Origin: a virus
Reading direction: 5' to 3' (one strand)
DNA length: 22,368 nt
Virus record (IMG/VR): IMGVR_UViG_3300042434_000164
Location: 1-22,368 of that record
Shown: positions 5,996-14,295 of the stretch, one piece after another
How positions within the stretch are numbered: the stretch's first letter is position 1
Layout of the letters: each line of letters opens with the position of its first letter
Made by a program: the position numbers and the translations under genes
The notes under the pieces: model-generated
What the model was told of the DNA's origin: nothing
Database searches by the model: none
The model's input: the letters and a program-made list of their open reading frames with translations, nothing else

Positions 5996-6558
5996 TATGC
6001 GTACCTGGATTGACTAGCTAAGACAGTAAATGCTGCCGATCCTGTCTTGATGATGGAGTAGGAATACACGTCGATAGAACTAGCATTGCCTGCTGTAGGA
6101 GCAGTACCACCTAACCACTTAGGTGTAACCGATGAACCATCTACTTGCACCGCAGAGTTGTAGTAAGCAGTGCTTCCATTAGTGACTAAGAAAGCACAGG
6201 TTAAGACTTCTCCGGTCGCCATTGCGGTATTCAGTGACGTACCAGAAGAGGCTCTGAAGTTTACTGTGAAGTTCCCAGAAGCGTTAGTTGTGTAGTACAG
6301 GACACCTTGAGTCGTAGTGTCAAAGTTAATCGTGCCTGTTGCTGCTGTTGCTGATACCGTGATCGTCTCAACAACACCTTGTAGCTTTGCACCGATCTGC
6401 GATGATGTAGACGCTAGAGAGAGTTGTTTAGCAAAGGTCGCAGCCTGTGCAGAGGAAATCGTAAGTGCTAGCGTACCTCCGGTCTTGACCTCTAGGATGT
6501 CTGTGTTGTCAGACGTAATCGAGGTTCCAGCAGTAGCTGCGTTTAATACATTAGCCAT
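5995..6558 (-). CDS. Tail fibre / receptor-binding-like structural protein
   Basis: This encodes 187 residues, Ala/Ser/Thr-rich and almost free of Lys, as is usual for trimeric beta fibres. It begins with NVLNAATAGTSITSDNTDIL and a GGTLALTISSAQ strand, forms often seen at the start of phage fibre modules. The second half (TINFDTTTQGVLYYTT, NFTVNFRASSGTS, VTPKWLGGTAPTAGNASS, then YSYSIIKTG) suggests a compact beta domain that may cap the fibre. There are one-base TAATG junctions on both sides, so it is translated with its neighbours. A specific family cannot be given. Confidence 0.7.
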   Translation of the reverse strand: MANVLNAATAGTSITSDNTDILEVKTGGTLALTISSAQAATFAKQLSLASTSSQIGAKLQGVVETITVSATAATGTINFDTTTQGVLYYTTNASGNFTVNFRASSGTSLNTAMATGEVLTCAFLVTNGSTAYYNSAVQVDGSSVTPKWLGGTAPTAGNASSIDVYSYSIIKTGSAAFTVLASQSRYA

Positions 6559-6881
6559 TAGATCACCTGTGATGTTGTTAGGTTGGCTACCTGTGAAGAG
6601 CTAAAGAAGGTTACGTCAATGGTTGTTAAAGGCTGAATAGGCTCTACAACCTCCACAGTCCCCCACGATCCTTCTACCCAGCTTCGTGTATCGTGCTGCC
6701 AATTCCACTGGTAACCTGCTCTGTCTGCTGGCTTAGGGTCTCTTATGATCCATTCCCAGTTTAACCACACCAGTTCCTTGCCTTCAGGGATGTCTGTAGG
6801 AGGTGATGGAGCCTGTTGCCAGCCCTCTGTTCCATCGGTCTCTTGTGATGGGATAGACCCGTTCTTTGTCCAGTATTGCAT
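6558..6881 (-). CDS. Hypothetical protein of the tail fibre cluster
   Basis: This encodes 107 residues rich in Trp and Pro: EGWQQAPSPPTDIPEG, KELVWLNWEWIIRDPKPADR and AGYQWNWQHDTRSWVEG. The tail end VEPIQPLTTIDVTFF is beta-like. The charge and Trp content differ from the Ser/Thr-rich fibres around it. A fibre assembly chaperone or a small tail-fibre-associated protein is possible from position, but I see no decisive motif. It starts ten bases after the LamG fibre and its stop shares a base with the next start (TAATG). Confidence 0.6.
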   Translation of the reverse strand: MQYWTKNGSIPSQETDGTEGWQQAPSPPTDIPEGKELVWLNWEWIIRDPKPADRAGYQWNWQHDTRSWVEGSWGTVEVVEPIQPLTTIDVTFFSSSQVANLTTSQVI

Positions 6882-6890
6882 GGTCTAGTC

Positions 6891-8861
6891 CTATAACGTG
6901 GGAAACGCTGCTGTTGGCGCAGTGAAGTTAGCTGTGTAGCGAGCGTAGCCTTTGGTGATGCGTAGGTCTTGTATGTAGCCATTCCAATACTGACTTCCGT
7001 AATCAGTCCCGCCGATCTGCGCTTTCTTGTTGTTTGAGGTTGGAGCGTTTGCAGTCGTTCCACCTGTCTGAGTTCCGTTCAAGTAAATTTTTGTAGTGCC
7101 AGAACTTCTAACTACTGCAAAGTGATACCACTGACTTAACGATATTGTGGTAACTAAGACAGCAGTAACACCTCCATTAATAAAATAATAGAGATCTCTG
7201 GTCCCTCCGTTACATAATAAGTTATGCGAGTCACCGTTTGAATTGCCTAGAGTCCAAACAGCCGGATAACTTCCTGTTGCGCTCATATAGAACCAACCCT
7301 CAACTGTCCAATCCGCACTGCCTAAGTCAAATAAATTTGACGCTGGGGCAAGCAAATAACTCGTTGACCCATTGAACGCCATAGAGCTACCACCCCACTT
7401 GCTCTGCGCCGTACTTATCTGAGCATTGCCCACCGTCTCCAGATCATTCTTGCTAGTAGCATCGTAAATACCAGCGTTAGTGTAGTTTAGGAGGAGGGAG
7501 GTGTTGGTGATGGCGGTGAGTGGTGCGGTTGGTGGGGTAAATATTGTTGTTCCTGCCGTGTTTGATGTGGTTTGATAAGCCGTTGGTATGTCGCCTTTTA
7601 CAAACCTTATGTTTGACATATAACCGTTTACCAAATTAGTTGATCCGTTCTCAGCCCCAATATAAGCTATGGTTTGAGAAGATGCTGCTGTCATTGAAGC
7701 TGACCAAGCAAGAACTCCGTTTACAAAAGCTCTCGCTTGATTTGATGAATCCCTTGTAAAAACAATATGCGCCCAAGAATTTATTGGAACGTCTGTTCCT
7801 GTACCACCAATAGACCCTGGGGCCCATATTGTTAACTTATTAGACTCCACATAAAAGACGTAGCCAGAAAGTTGGAAAAAAACTTGTTTAGCTGTAGATG
7901 TTGTGTAAAAAAACGTCTCAACACTAAAAACAGTGCCAAGATTAAAAGCAGCATTACTAGCTGCGCTCAAATAATCCCCATTCCCATCAAAATACCCTGA
8001 CCCACCATAAGTCGCAGCAGACCAGCTAGCACTGGGGTTGAATGGGGAGAAGGCTTGTACGGAGGGAGAGCCGTTGACTGTGATGGTGAAGTTGTTGGTG
8101 CTTGCGTCTCTAAAGCGGTTGGATTGGCAGGTTAATAATGCTGTTCCTGATACGGCTGTTGCCGGTGATGTTGGAACTGTGGCCCCAGAAATTGCCGTGC
8201 CATTGACAATCCTTACATCTGAAATGTAACCAGTGAAATAAACAGGGCTACCTGGAAAGCCTCTTTGTCCAACCAATATTGATTGATTTGGATTGCCAAT
8301 AGTTGCGGAGCTTGTATTACTAGCTATTAATGATCCATTGGCATACATAGAAAGCGCAGAACCGCTGCGACTTACTGACAAAAACATCCATTGATTTGTA
8401 ACCGCAGTGTTAGGTGCATTAAGCGTCTGTGGAGTGCCTACATAAAAAACAAACCCGTTGCTTTCATGAACGAGCATCCATTGGTCGCTAGCTGTAGAAG
8501 CCCAACTTGAAACAATAATTCCTGTACTTAAAGCCGGTATATAAACCCAGCATGAAATTGTAAAATCGCCTGTTGCACTAAATTGACTTGTCGCTGGAGT
8601 GGCTAAAGAACTACTCCCATTAAAATAATTCCCCCACCCCGTCTGCGAGAACGGTGAGAAAGTGCCTTGTGTCGTATTGCCGTTACGGGTGATGGTGAAG
8701 TTATTGGTAGAGCTATCTAAGAACGTGTTGTTTTGTGCGCCGTTAGTTCCGTTGCCTGGGAGCAGCAGCGTGGTGTATTCGTAGTAAGGATCAGACGTTA
8801 CTGGAGGTGCAGCGCTCCCAGAGAACGCCGCAGCAATCATCGCCGTTAAGTTACCAGCCAT
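6891..8861 (-). CDS. Tail fibre with three LamG/concanavalin-like lectin domains
   Basis: This encodes 656 residues. The true start is the ATG at 8861, which shares a base with the upstream stop (TAATG); a longer reading from 8915 would run into that gene. Three homologous lectin-like (LamG_3, concanavalin A-like) units follow one another from about residues 29, 236 and 445. Each opens with a TLLL- or ALLTC-type strand, then a DxSTNNFTIT or equivalent block, then a YFNG/YFDG/AFNGS..YL motif, a W-[VF]Y segment and a GY[IM].D[VL]R or related strand near the end. Carbohydrate or surface binding at the host cell is the likely role. The DNA composition alternates between AT-rich domain cores and GC-richer linkers. 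Confidence 0.85.
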   Translation of the reverse strand: MAGNLTAMIAAAFSGSAAPPVTSDPYYEYTTLLLPGNGTNGAQNNTFLDSSTNNFTITRNGNTTQGTFSPFSQTGWGNYFNGSSSLATPATSQFSATGDFTISCWVYIPALSTGIIVSSWASTASDQWMLVHESNGFVFYVGTPQTLNAPNTAVTNQWMFLSVSRSGSALSMYANGSLIASNTSSATIGNPNQSILVGQRGFPGSPVYFTGYISDVRIVNGTAISGATVPTSPATAVSGTALLTCQSNRFRDASTNNFTITVNGSPSVQAFSPFNPSASWSAATYGGSGYFDGNGDYLSAASNAAFNLGTVFSVETFFYTTSTAKQVFFQLSGYVFYVESNKLTIWAPGSIGGTGTDVPINSWAHIVFTRDSSNQARAFVNGVLAWSASMTAASSQTIAYIGAENGSTNLVNGYMSNIRFVKGDIPTAYQTTSNTAGTTIFTPPTAPLTAITNTSLLLNYTNAGIYDATSKNDLETVGNAQISTAQSKWGGSSMAFNGSTSYLLAPASNLFDLGSADWTVEGWFYMSATGSYPAVWTLGNSNGDSHNLLCNGGTRDLYYFINGGVTAVLVTTISLSQWYHFAVVRSSGTTKIYLNGTQTGGTTANAPTSNNKKAQIGGTDYGSQYWNGYIQDLRITKGYARYTANFTAPTAAFPTL

Positions 8862-9550
8862 TAGGTCACTCCTGCACCAGAGACATACCACGTATCCGTA
8901 GCCGTTTTCAGACAAGTCGCTAAACCTTTGGTCGCCACTGTCCTGTTACCCGTAGCACCGTTAGCTAACTGAAAGGTAACACCAGCACCAGAGATCGTAA
9001 GGTTGCCTGAATTGTCATTCACCACAAGAATCGTTGTTCCAATGGGAAACGCTACAGACGAATTAGTTGGCACAGTCAGCGTAGCCGTAGAACCGCCTGT
9101 AAAGATAACGTGCTTGCCTGAGTCTGTAAGCACTAACGTGTAAGCGGAAGCACCTCCAGAGGTCTGTGGTGCAGTCCTAAAGCCTACTGTATTAGTACCG
9201 TCTACCGTACAGTTGCTTAGGGTTCCTGATGTAGGTGTACCCAGCACAGGTGTTACGAGCGTTGGCGATGTGGCAAAAACTAACGAGCCTGAGCCTGTCT
9301 CATCAGTCACCGCTGCTGCTAGGTTAGAGGATGACGGTGTGGCTAGGAAGGTAGCTACACCAGTTCCTAAGCTAGCAGACGTTACCGCAGAAGCAAAGGT
9401 TAGGTTGCCTGAGCCATCAGTCTGTAAAAACTGATTAGCACTACCGTCTGTGCCAGGAAGCGTAAAGGTTGTATTGCTGCTGGTATTGGCAGATTGGACG
9501 GTTGTTGTCCCTGTCCCAGAAGCGTTACCCTGAAGTTTGATCTTTGACAT
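8861..9550 (-). CDS. Short tail fibre protein, paralogous to the long fibre N-terminal region
   Basis: This encodes 229 residues, Ser/Thr/Gly/Ala-rich, beginning MSKIKLQGNASGTGTTTVQS. Residues 25-55 (TTFTLPGTDGSANQFLQTDG, then GSGNLTF) and the FATSPTLVTPVLGTPTSGTL block near 91-110 closely match segments of the long fibre upstream (residues 99-125 and 136-155). The second half is a lattice of beta strands ending in VSGAGVT. I read it as a fibre distal or adaptor piece. The gene lies three bases downstream of the long fibre stop, with GGGG six bases before its ATG. Confidence 0.78.
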   Translation of the reverse strand: MSKIKLQGNASGTGTTTVQSANTSSNTTFTLPGTDGSANQFLQTDGSGNLTFASAVTSASLGTGVATFLATPSSSNLAAAVTDETGSGSLVFATSPTLVTPVLGTPTSGTLSNCTVDGTNTVGFRTAPQTSGGASAYTLVLTDSGKHVIFTGGSTATLTVPTNSSVAFPIGTTILVVNDNSGNLTISGAGVTFQLANGATGNRTVATKGLATCLKTATDTWYVSGAGVT

Positions 9551-9553
9551 AAG

Positions 9554-12388
9554 TTACCCCAAAACCATCCACGATTGACCATCTGGAACCGTCACAGCAT
9601 AACCTGCCGCGACCGTGACAGGACTGACAGACAGTCCGTTTGTGTTGCTCGTAAGTGTGACATTGCTCGAAATCAAAATTTGCGATTCTAGGATTGGCCC
9701 ACCTGCGCCACCACCTGTAGCCGACAGCGTACCAGCCGACAAACTAAGGCCAGAACCTACCGTGACGTTACTGAACCCACCCGTACCGTTATTGGCTAAA
9801 AGCTCTGTATTCGCGCCCGTAGGAGCAGGAGCAGCACCTATCGTATTGTATGAAAGCGTGACTGCTGTAGAACCGTTAAATGTCGTTCCTGACGCTGCGC
9901 CAGAACCAGAGTTATTGAGTGTTAAAGCATTGGTTGTTGTGCCACTCCCTCCGGTTGCGCTTAACGTACCAGCAGAGAACGATAATCCGGTTCCTACCGT
10001 GACATTAGAAAACCCACCAGACCCGTTTCCATACAGGATTGACGTACCACTAGTAGCAGGAGCGTAGTCCGTACCTGATGTGGCTGTCGTAAAGCCTGAG
10101 CCATTGCCTTTTAAGATGCCGCTTAAACTTGTTGTGACTGCAAGCGTTCCTGAACTCGTTACCGGAGAATTGGAAACCGTAAAGCCAGAAGGCATGGTGA
10201 GGCCAACTGAAGTAACTGTCCCAGAGCCACTTCCTGCCGATGCCCATACAAACGCTGAACCATTCCACTGTAAATAAGTAGATGATGTCGTAGGAGCATC
10301 TATAAACGATGTCGCACCTACACCCGTCTGGTACACAATCTTGTTAGCAGAACCTCCAGATACATTCTGTGCGCCTGTTGCCGTTGTTGCAGAGGCTGCA
10401 CTTCCAGTAATTGATATGGACCAGGTTCCGCTAGCGTTAGTACCCGTTGTGGATGGAGCGCCAATCGTGTTGTAACTAATGGTTCGCGCTACCGATCCAT
10501 CGAAGGTTGTTCCTGAAGCAGCACCGGAGCCTGAGTTGTTGAAGGTTGCAGCATTGGTAGTCGTTCCACCACCGCCAGACGCAGCAGCCCAAACAAACCC
10601 CGTTCCATTCCAAGAGAGGTAAGTCGAGCTAACCGTTGGGCCTGCAATAAAGCTCGTAGTTCCTGAGCTTGTTTGGTAAGGGATCTGGTTAGGACCACCG
10701 CTAGCAAGGTTTGTCGAGGTTGTCGCAGAGGTTGCAGACGTTGCACTTGTCGCCGTTGCCGCGTTGATATTCCAGTTACCTGTCGCGCCTGTACCTGTGA
10801 TCGGTACATAGTCCGTACCAGCAGTTGCATTTGCAAAGCCACCAGAACCGTTAGCCTTTAAGATCGAGGTTCCTGTTGTCGCAGGAGCGTAATCAATCCC
10901 AGACGATGCGGTAGAAAAACCACCTGCGTTGTCGCCTTTTAGGATGCCTGTGCCTGACGTTGGTGGAGCGAAGTCAGTGCCGGACACTGCAGCAGAGATA
11001 ACGCCGCTAGCAGCCTTCAGAACGCCCGTAGTGCCTGCTGCTTTGACTAGCTTGCCCGTACTACCATCAAACAAAACGATTTGGTTAGCGGTCGCTCCAG
11101 ACGGTCCTACAACGTCACCCGTTCCTGCTGGAGTCGCCCAGGTTAGTGCGGTCCCATTCCACGAGAGGTAAGTTCCTGACGATGATGGAGCAGTTACAAA
11201 GCCCGTTGTATTAGATGCGGTCTGTACCGCAAGACGATTGGCAGCGCCGCCTGCAAGATTGGTTGCGGTTGTTGCCGATGTTGCACTTGTCGCGCTATTG
11301 GCAGAACCAAGAATGTCGATGTTCCAGGTTCCAGTAGCGCCAGAACCTGTGTTAGAAGGAACGCCTAGATTGGTGCGAGCATCGCTTGCTGTAGAAGCGC
11401 CAGTACCACCGTCTGCAACGGCCAGGTCTGTAATCCCTGTGATCGAGCCACCAGAGATAGAAACCGAGTTAGCCGCTTGTGTAGCGATAGACCCAAGACC
11501 GAGGTTCGTTCTTGCGGTCGAGGCTGACGATAGGTCAGAGAGATTATTGGCCCTGTAAGCGTAGGTTGTATCCTGGCCTGTCGCGGTTACACCTAAGTTG
11601 GTGCGAGCATCCAGCGCAGAAGAAGCTCCGGTCCCACCGTCTGCCACGGCAAGATCGGTAATTCCTGTAATCGAGCCGCCAGTAATAGATACGCTAGCAG
11701 CGGACTGTGTGGCAATCGTGCCTAAGCCTAGATTCGTGCGAGCAGTCGAGGCCGAGGAGAGATCAGAGAGGTTATTGGACCTAAAGGCATAGGTTGTATC
11801 TTGACCTGTCTCAGTAACGCCTAAGTTAGTTCTCGCAGTCGCAGCATCCGTTGCACCCGTTCCACCACGAGCGACTGTCAGGGTTCCTGTCGTTCCCGCG
11901 ATAATAGGAAGGCCCGTGGCGTTAGTTAAGGTTACCGCAGAAGGTGTACCGAGATCAGGTGTCGTTAGTGCCGGAGATGTTGCGCGGACAACATTGCCCG
12001 TGCCCGTAACGGACGAGAAAGAAAGGTTTCCGGACCCGTCTGTGCCTAGTAGAGTATTGGCAGCACCATCGGCAGAGGGAAGTACAAAGGTTGTGTTGGT
12101 GGAGATAGAAGCGGCAGCGCGTAACTCAACATAGTTAGAACCGTTGTCTGCATCCTCTCCGAGACGAACGCGACCTGCGTTAGCCGTTACACCCTGAACC
12201 GTTAAGACATCAGAAGAGGTAAACGAGTCGCCATCTAAGCCTGCCTGTTGATTCTTGAGCTGCGACATAAGCTCACGAATCGCGTTATTGATGTTACTAG
12301 GAGCGCAGCCCTCAGCAATATCGATGCCATCAATATCGGTGTTGTTGCCTGGAGTTGAGGAGAACTCGGAAATCTTTGTCTTTGCCAT
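9554..12388 (-). CDS. Long repetitive tail fibre
   Basis: This encodes 944 residues, the largest gene of the window. The N-terminus (MAKTKISEFSSTPGNNTDID, then SNINNAIRELMSQLKNQ at 31-47) is a widely shared phage fibre start that probably anchors the fibre to the tail. Residues 185-336 hold two nearly identical 76-residue repeats bearing ARTNLGV and VADGGTGAS motifs, the kind seen in lambda Stf and T4-like fibre repeats. Three looser copies of a second unit follow, each with GATGTW or GATGNW, SATSATSATT and STYLSWNG. The last part has repeated NGSGGFSNVTVG and SYNTIG blocks. The C-terminus (TVPDGQSWMVLG) is short. GGAG precedes the ATG by five bases. Confidence 0.88.
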   Translation of the reverse strand: MAKTKISEFSSTPGNNTDIDGIDIAEGCAPSNINNAIRELMSQLKNQQAGLDGDSFTSSDVLTVQGVTANAGRVRLGEDADNGSNYVELRAAASISTNTTFVLPSADGAANTLLGTDGSGNLSFSSVTGTGNVVRATSPALTTPDLGTPSAVTLTNATGLPIIAGTTGTLTVARGGTGATDAATARTNLGVTETGQDTTYAFRSNNLSDLSSASTARTNLGLGTIATQSAASVSITGGSITGITDLAVADGGTGASSALDARTNLGVTATGQDTTYAYRANNLSDLSSASTARTNLGLGSIATQAANSVSISGGSITGITDLAVADGGTGASTASDARTNLGVPSNTGSGATGTWNIDILGSANSATSATSATTATNLAGGAANRLAVQTASNTTGFVTAPSSSGTYLSWNGTALTWATPAGTGDVVGPSGATANQIVLFDGSTGKLVKAAGTTGVLKAASGVISAAVSGTDFAPPTSGTGILKGDNAGGFSTASSGIDYAPATTGTSILKANGSGGFANATAGTDYVPITGTGATGNWNINAATATSATSATSATTSTNLASGGPNQIPYQTSSGTTSFIAGPTVSSTYLSWNGTGFVWAAASGGGGTTTNAATFNNSGSGAASGTTFDGSVARTISYNTIGAPSTTGTNASGTWSISITGSAASATTATGAQNVSGGSANKIVYQTGVGATSFIDAPTTSSTYLQWNGSAFVWASAGSGSGTVTSVGLTMPSGFTVSNSPVTSSGTLAVTTSLSGILKGNGSGFTTATSGTDYAPATSGTSILYGNGSGGFSNVTVGTGLSFSAGTLSATGGSGTTTNALTLNNSGSGAASGTTFNGSTAVTLSYNTIGAAPAPTGANTELLANNGTGGFSNVTVGSGLSLSAGTLSATGGGAGGPILESQILISSNVTLTSNTNGLSVSPVTVAAGYAVTVPDGQSWMVLG
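11381..11608 (-). repeat. 228-bp tandem coding repeat, copy 2
   Basis: This encodes residues 261-336 of the long fibre, starting ARTNLGVTATGQDTTYAYRA and ending GTGASTASD. It matches the adjacent upstream copy at most positions in protein, while many third codon positions differ in DNA. This suggests an old duplication kept under protein-level selection. It is followed by another ARTNLGV, the start of an interrupted third unit. Confidence 0.85.
11609..11836 (-). repeat. 228-bp tandem coding repeat, copy 1
   Basis: This encodes residues 185-260 of the long fibre, starting ARTNLGVTETGQDTTYAFRS and ending GTGASSALD. Within the unit the ARTNLG motif itself recurs after 31 residues (STARTNLGLG), so there is a shorter, older sub-repeat. 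The unit is directly adjacent to copy 2 with no spacer. Confidence 0.85.
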
Positions 12389-12390
12389 GA

Positions 12391-14295
12391 TTACTCCGCT
12401 AGCAACGATGGGGTTAAATAAGCCCCAGCGCCATACGCCCCTGCGCTTCTTGCGCCTACCGCAGTGCCGCCCATAATTTGACCGACCCTACGCTGTAAAT
12501 CTGCCATCACGCTATCGTCCTGTAACGCCCTTCTAACAAGAGTTGGGTCTGTTTCAACCAAAATCTTTGCAACACGCTCACGATCAGGCTCGGAAAGATT
12601 TTGAGTTTTGCTACTCAGGATTTTACGGGTTACGTTCAATAAAGCGAAGGGATCTCCGCTCATAGCCGAAACCATCTCCTGAGCAGAAACGTTAGAACCA
12701 ACTTTTTGAGCCTGTAACAGGCTAGGAGCAGTTTGAGATCCACCAAGAACCGAAGTGGCTGTTTTTTGAGATTGAGACGCAAGATCAATTTTCTTCATCA
12801 AGTCGGAAAGCGAATCTTGAGGGTACACAGACCTTAAGATTTTTGCTTCTTTGCTCTCAGGGTCTGCGAGCGTTGTCATTAAAGACTTGCGCTGCCCAGT
12901 TGTGAACTTGTTGCGGAATGAGTCCATAACGCCAGAGCGATATGCTTGTAATTGCTGTGCGTTTAGTCCCTGAACTTCCAAATCAACCTGGTCTGCACTT
13001 TTCGTAAGAGCTTTCCTGCCCTCGCCAAAAGCGTCTCTTGCTTGACGCAATGCAGCAGCACCTGCCCTGGCCTTGGCTAATGGTTGAGACGCTGCATCCA
13101 GTGCCGTTTTGATGTTTAACTCAAGGTTTTTAAGGATCTCTCCATAAGACCCCTGCCCTGCTCGATAGGCTTGATCTGCCTCGTCGCGCAAAGCCCTTCT
13201 TGCAATCTCAAAATCTTCAAGTGTTGCGCCTTTATCAAACTTCACATTGCCATCAACAACTTCAAAAAAGTTTTTCTTACCTGTTTCTGCTCGGTAATTG
13301 CGGTTGATGTTTTCAACTACATTGGGAACTTTTTTGATTGCATCGCCAAAGGCTAGTGTTAACTCAGGAGATATGATCCCGCCTTGTTCAAAGGCTTGTT
13401 TGTATGCCTGGCGCTCTGCTGCTCTTGCAGCGTCATCAGTCATTTTCATGGAGCGAAGCACGCTCTTATTAACGCCTGGCGTTAAACCTGCCTGCATCAT
13501 GCTTTGAGCAGACTTTCTAAACGCTTCAGGTCGGACCGTTAATGCTTCTCTAAGAATATTGGAAGCAGAGCCACCCTGTGAGTACAGCGCACGAACCGCT
13601 GTTCTCAGCGTCTCGTTTTCTGCCATGATTTCGCCCTTAGCGATACGATCAACGATCTCATCTGTTGTCATGCCGCTAGTGCTTGCGAGCCTTTGGATTT
13701 CCGTTTCGACAGCCTTGCTTCCTCGACCGCCTATGTTGCGCCTAGCCCAATCGACAACCTTGTCGGCAGTAAACCCAAGAGCCTCCATGCCCTTCTGAGC
13801 AATCGGACCTAGCGCAGCGCCTGTAACCGCTCCGGTAACCGCACCAGCGCCACGCTCTTGCATACCGCCCTCAGCAGACGCAAATCCAGTGATACCACCT
13901 TGCGCTCCACTGAGCGCAGCAGCGCGTCCTAGCGTCATTGGAATAGATGCGCCGCCAGTAAGCGGAGCGGTTAATAAACCCATACCCGCCGCACCCATCA
14001 ATTCAGCACCAGTTGATTCAACGGGCTGTGCTTGCTGGTAAGCCTTGATCTTTGTACGGATCTCGCTAAGAACCTCGTCGTACGGCCTTCCCGTCCATCG
14101 AGAAACAATCGCGGCCTCAGCCTCGTCAGATGCTCCCATCGTAAAACCTTGGGCGGCAGTACGAAGTCTTTGCGTAGGAGGCTCCTTTTGAGCTTGCATT
14201 AGTGCCGCCTGATACGCTTGCTCGTCCGTAAGTTCTTGCTCGGACTCTACGCGAAACCGACCTTGGCCTGGAATCTCGACGCTGTAGGTTTTCAT
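12391..14295 (-). CDS. Internal virion / DNA ejection protein (large)
   Basis: This encodes 634 residues. The N-terminus (MKTYSVEIPGQGRFRVESEQ, then LTDEQAYQAAL) and the following QGFTMGASDEAEAAI block are forms seen at the start of phage internal virion proteins. Residues 95-175 are very Gly/Ala-rich and hydrophobic (MGLLTAPLTGGASIP and GAVTGAVTGAALGPIA), like membrane-active ejection proteins. The rest is long, charged and helical, with another Gly/Ala-rich end (GGTAVGARSAGAYGAGAYLT). I infer that it leaves the virion with the DNA and helps form the channel into the cell, as P22 gp16/gp20 or T7 gp15/gp16 do. No transglycosylase or protease motif is visible. It is last of the three internal proteins; its start shares a base with the upstream stop (TAATG). 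Confidence 0.72.
   Translation of the reverse strand: MKTYSVEIPGQGRFRVESEQELTDEQAYQAALMQAQKEPPTQRLRTAAQGFTMGASDEAEAAIVSRWTGRPYDEVLSEIRTKIKAYQQAQPVESTGAELMGAAGMGLLTAPLTGGASIPMTLGRAAALSGAQGGITGFASAEGGMQERGAGAVTGAVTGAALGPIAQKGMEALGFTADKVVDWARRNIGGRGSKAVETEIQRLASTSGMTTDEIVDRIAKGEIMAENETLRTAVRALYSQGGSASNILREALTVRPEAFRKSAQSMMQAGLTPGVNKSVLRSMKMTDDAARAAERQAYKQAFEQGGIISPELTLAFGDAIKKVPNVVENINRNYRAETGKKNFFEVVDGNVKFDKGATLEDFEIARRALRDEADQAYRAGQGSYGEILKNLELNIKTALDAASQPLAKARAGAAALRQARDAFGEGRKALTKSADQVDLEVQGLNAQQLQAYRSGVMDSFRNKFTTGQRKSLMTTLADPESKEAKILRSVYPQDSLSDLMKKIDLASQSQKTATSVLGGSQTAPSLLQAQKVGSNVSAQEMVSAMSGDPFALLNVTRKILSSKTQNLSEPDRERVAKILVETDPTLVRRALQDDSVMADLQRRVGQIMGGTAVGARSAGAYGAGAYLTPSLLAE

Noticed and set aside
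9615-11792. Several + strand frames of 60-150 codons opposite the long fibre
   Set aside because: They are Val/Pro-rich antisense readings of repeated Ser/Thr/Gly codons, and they repeat with the fibre's own repeats.
11381-11836. Tandem repeats as a CRISPR array
   Set aside because: The units are 228 bp, in frame, without spacers, and encode fibre repeats.
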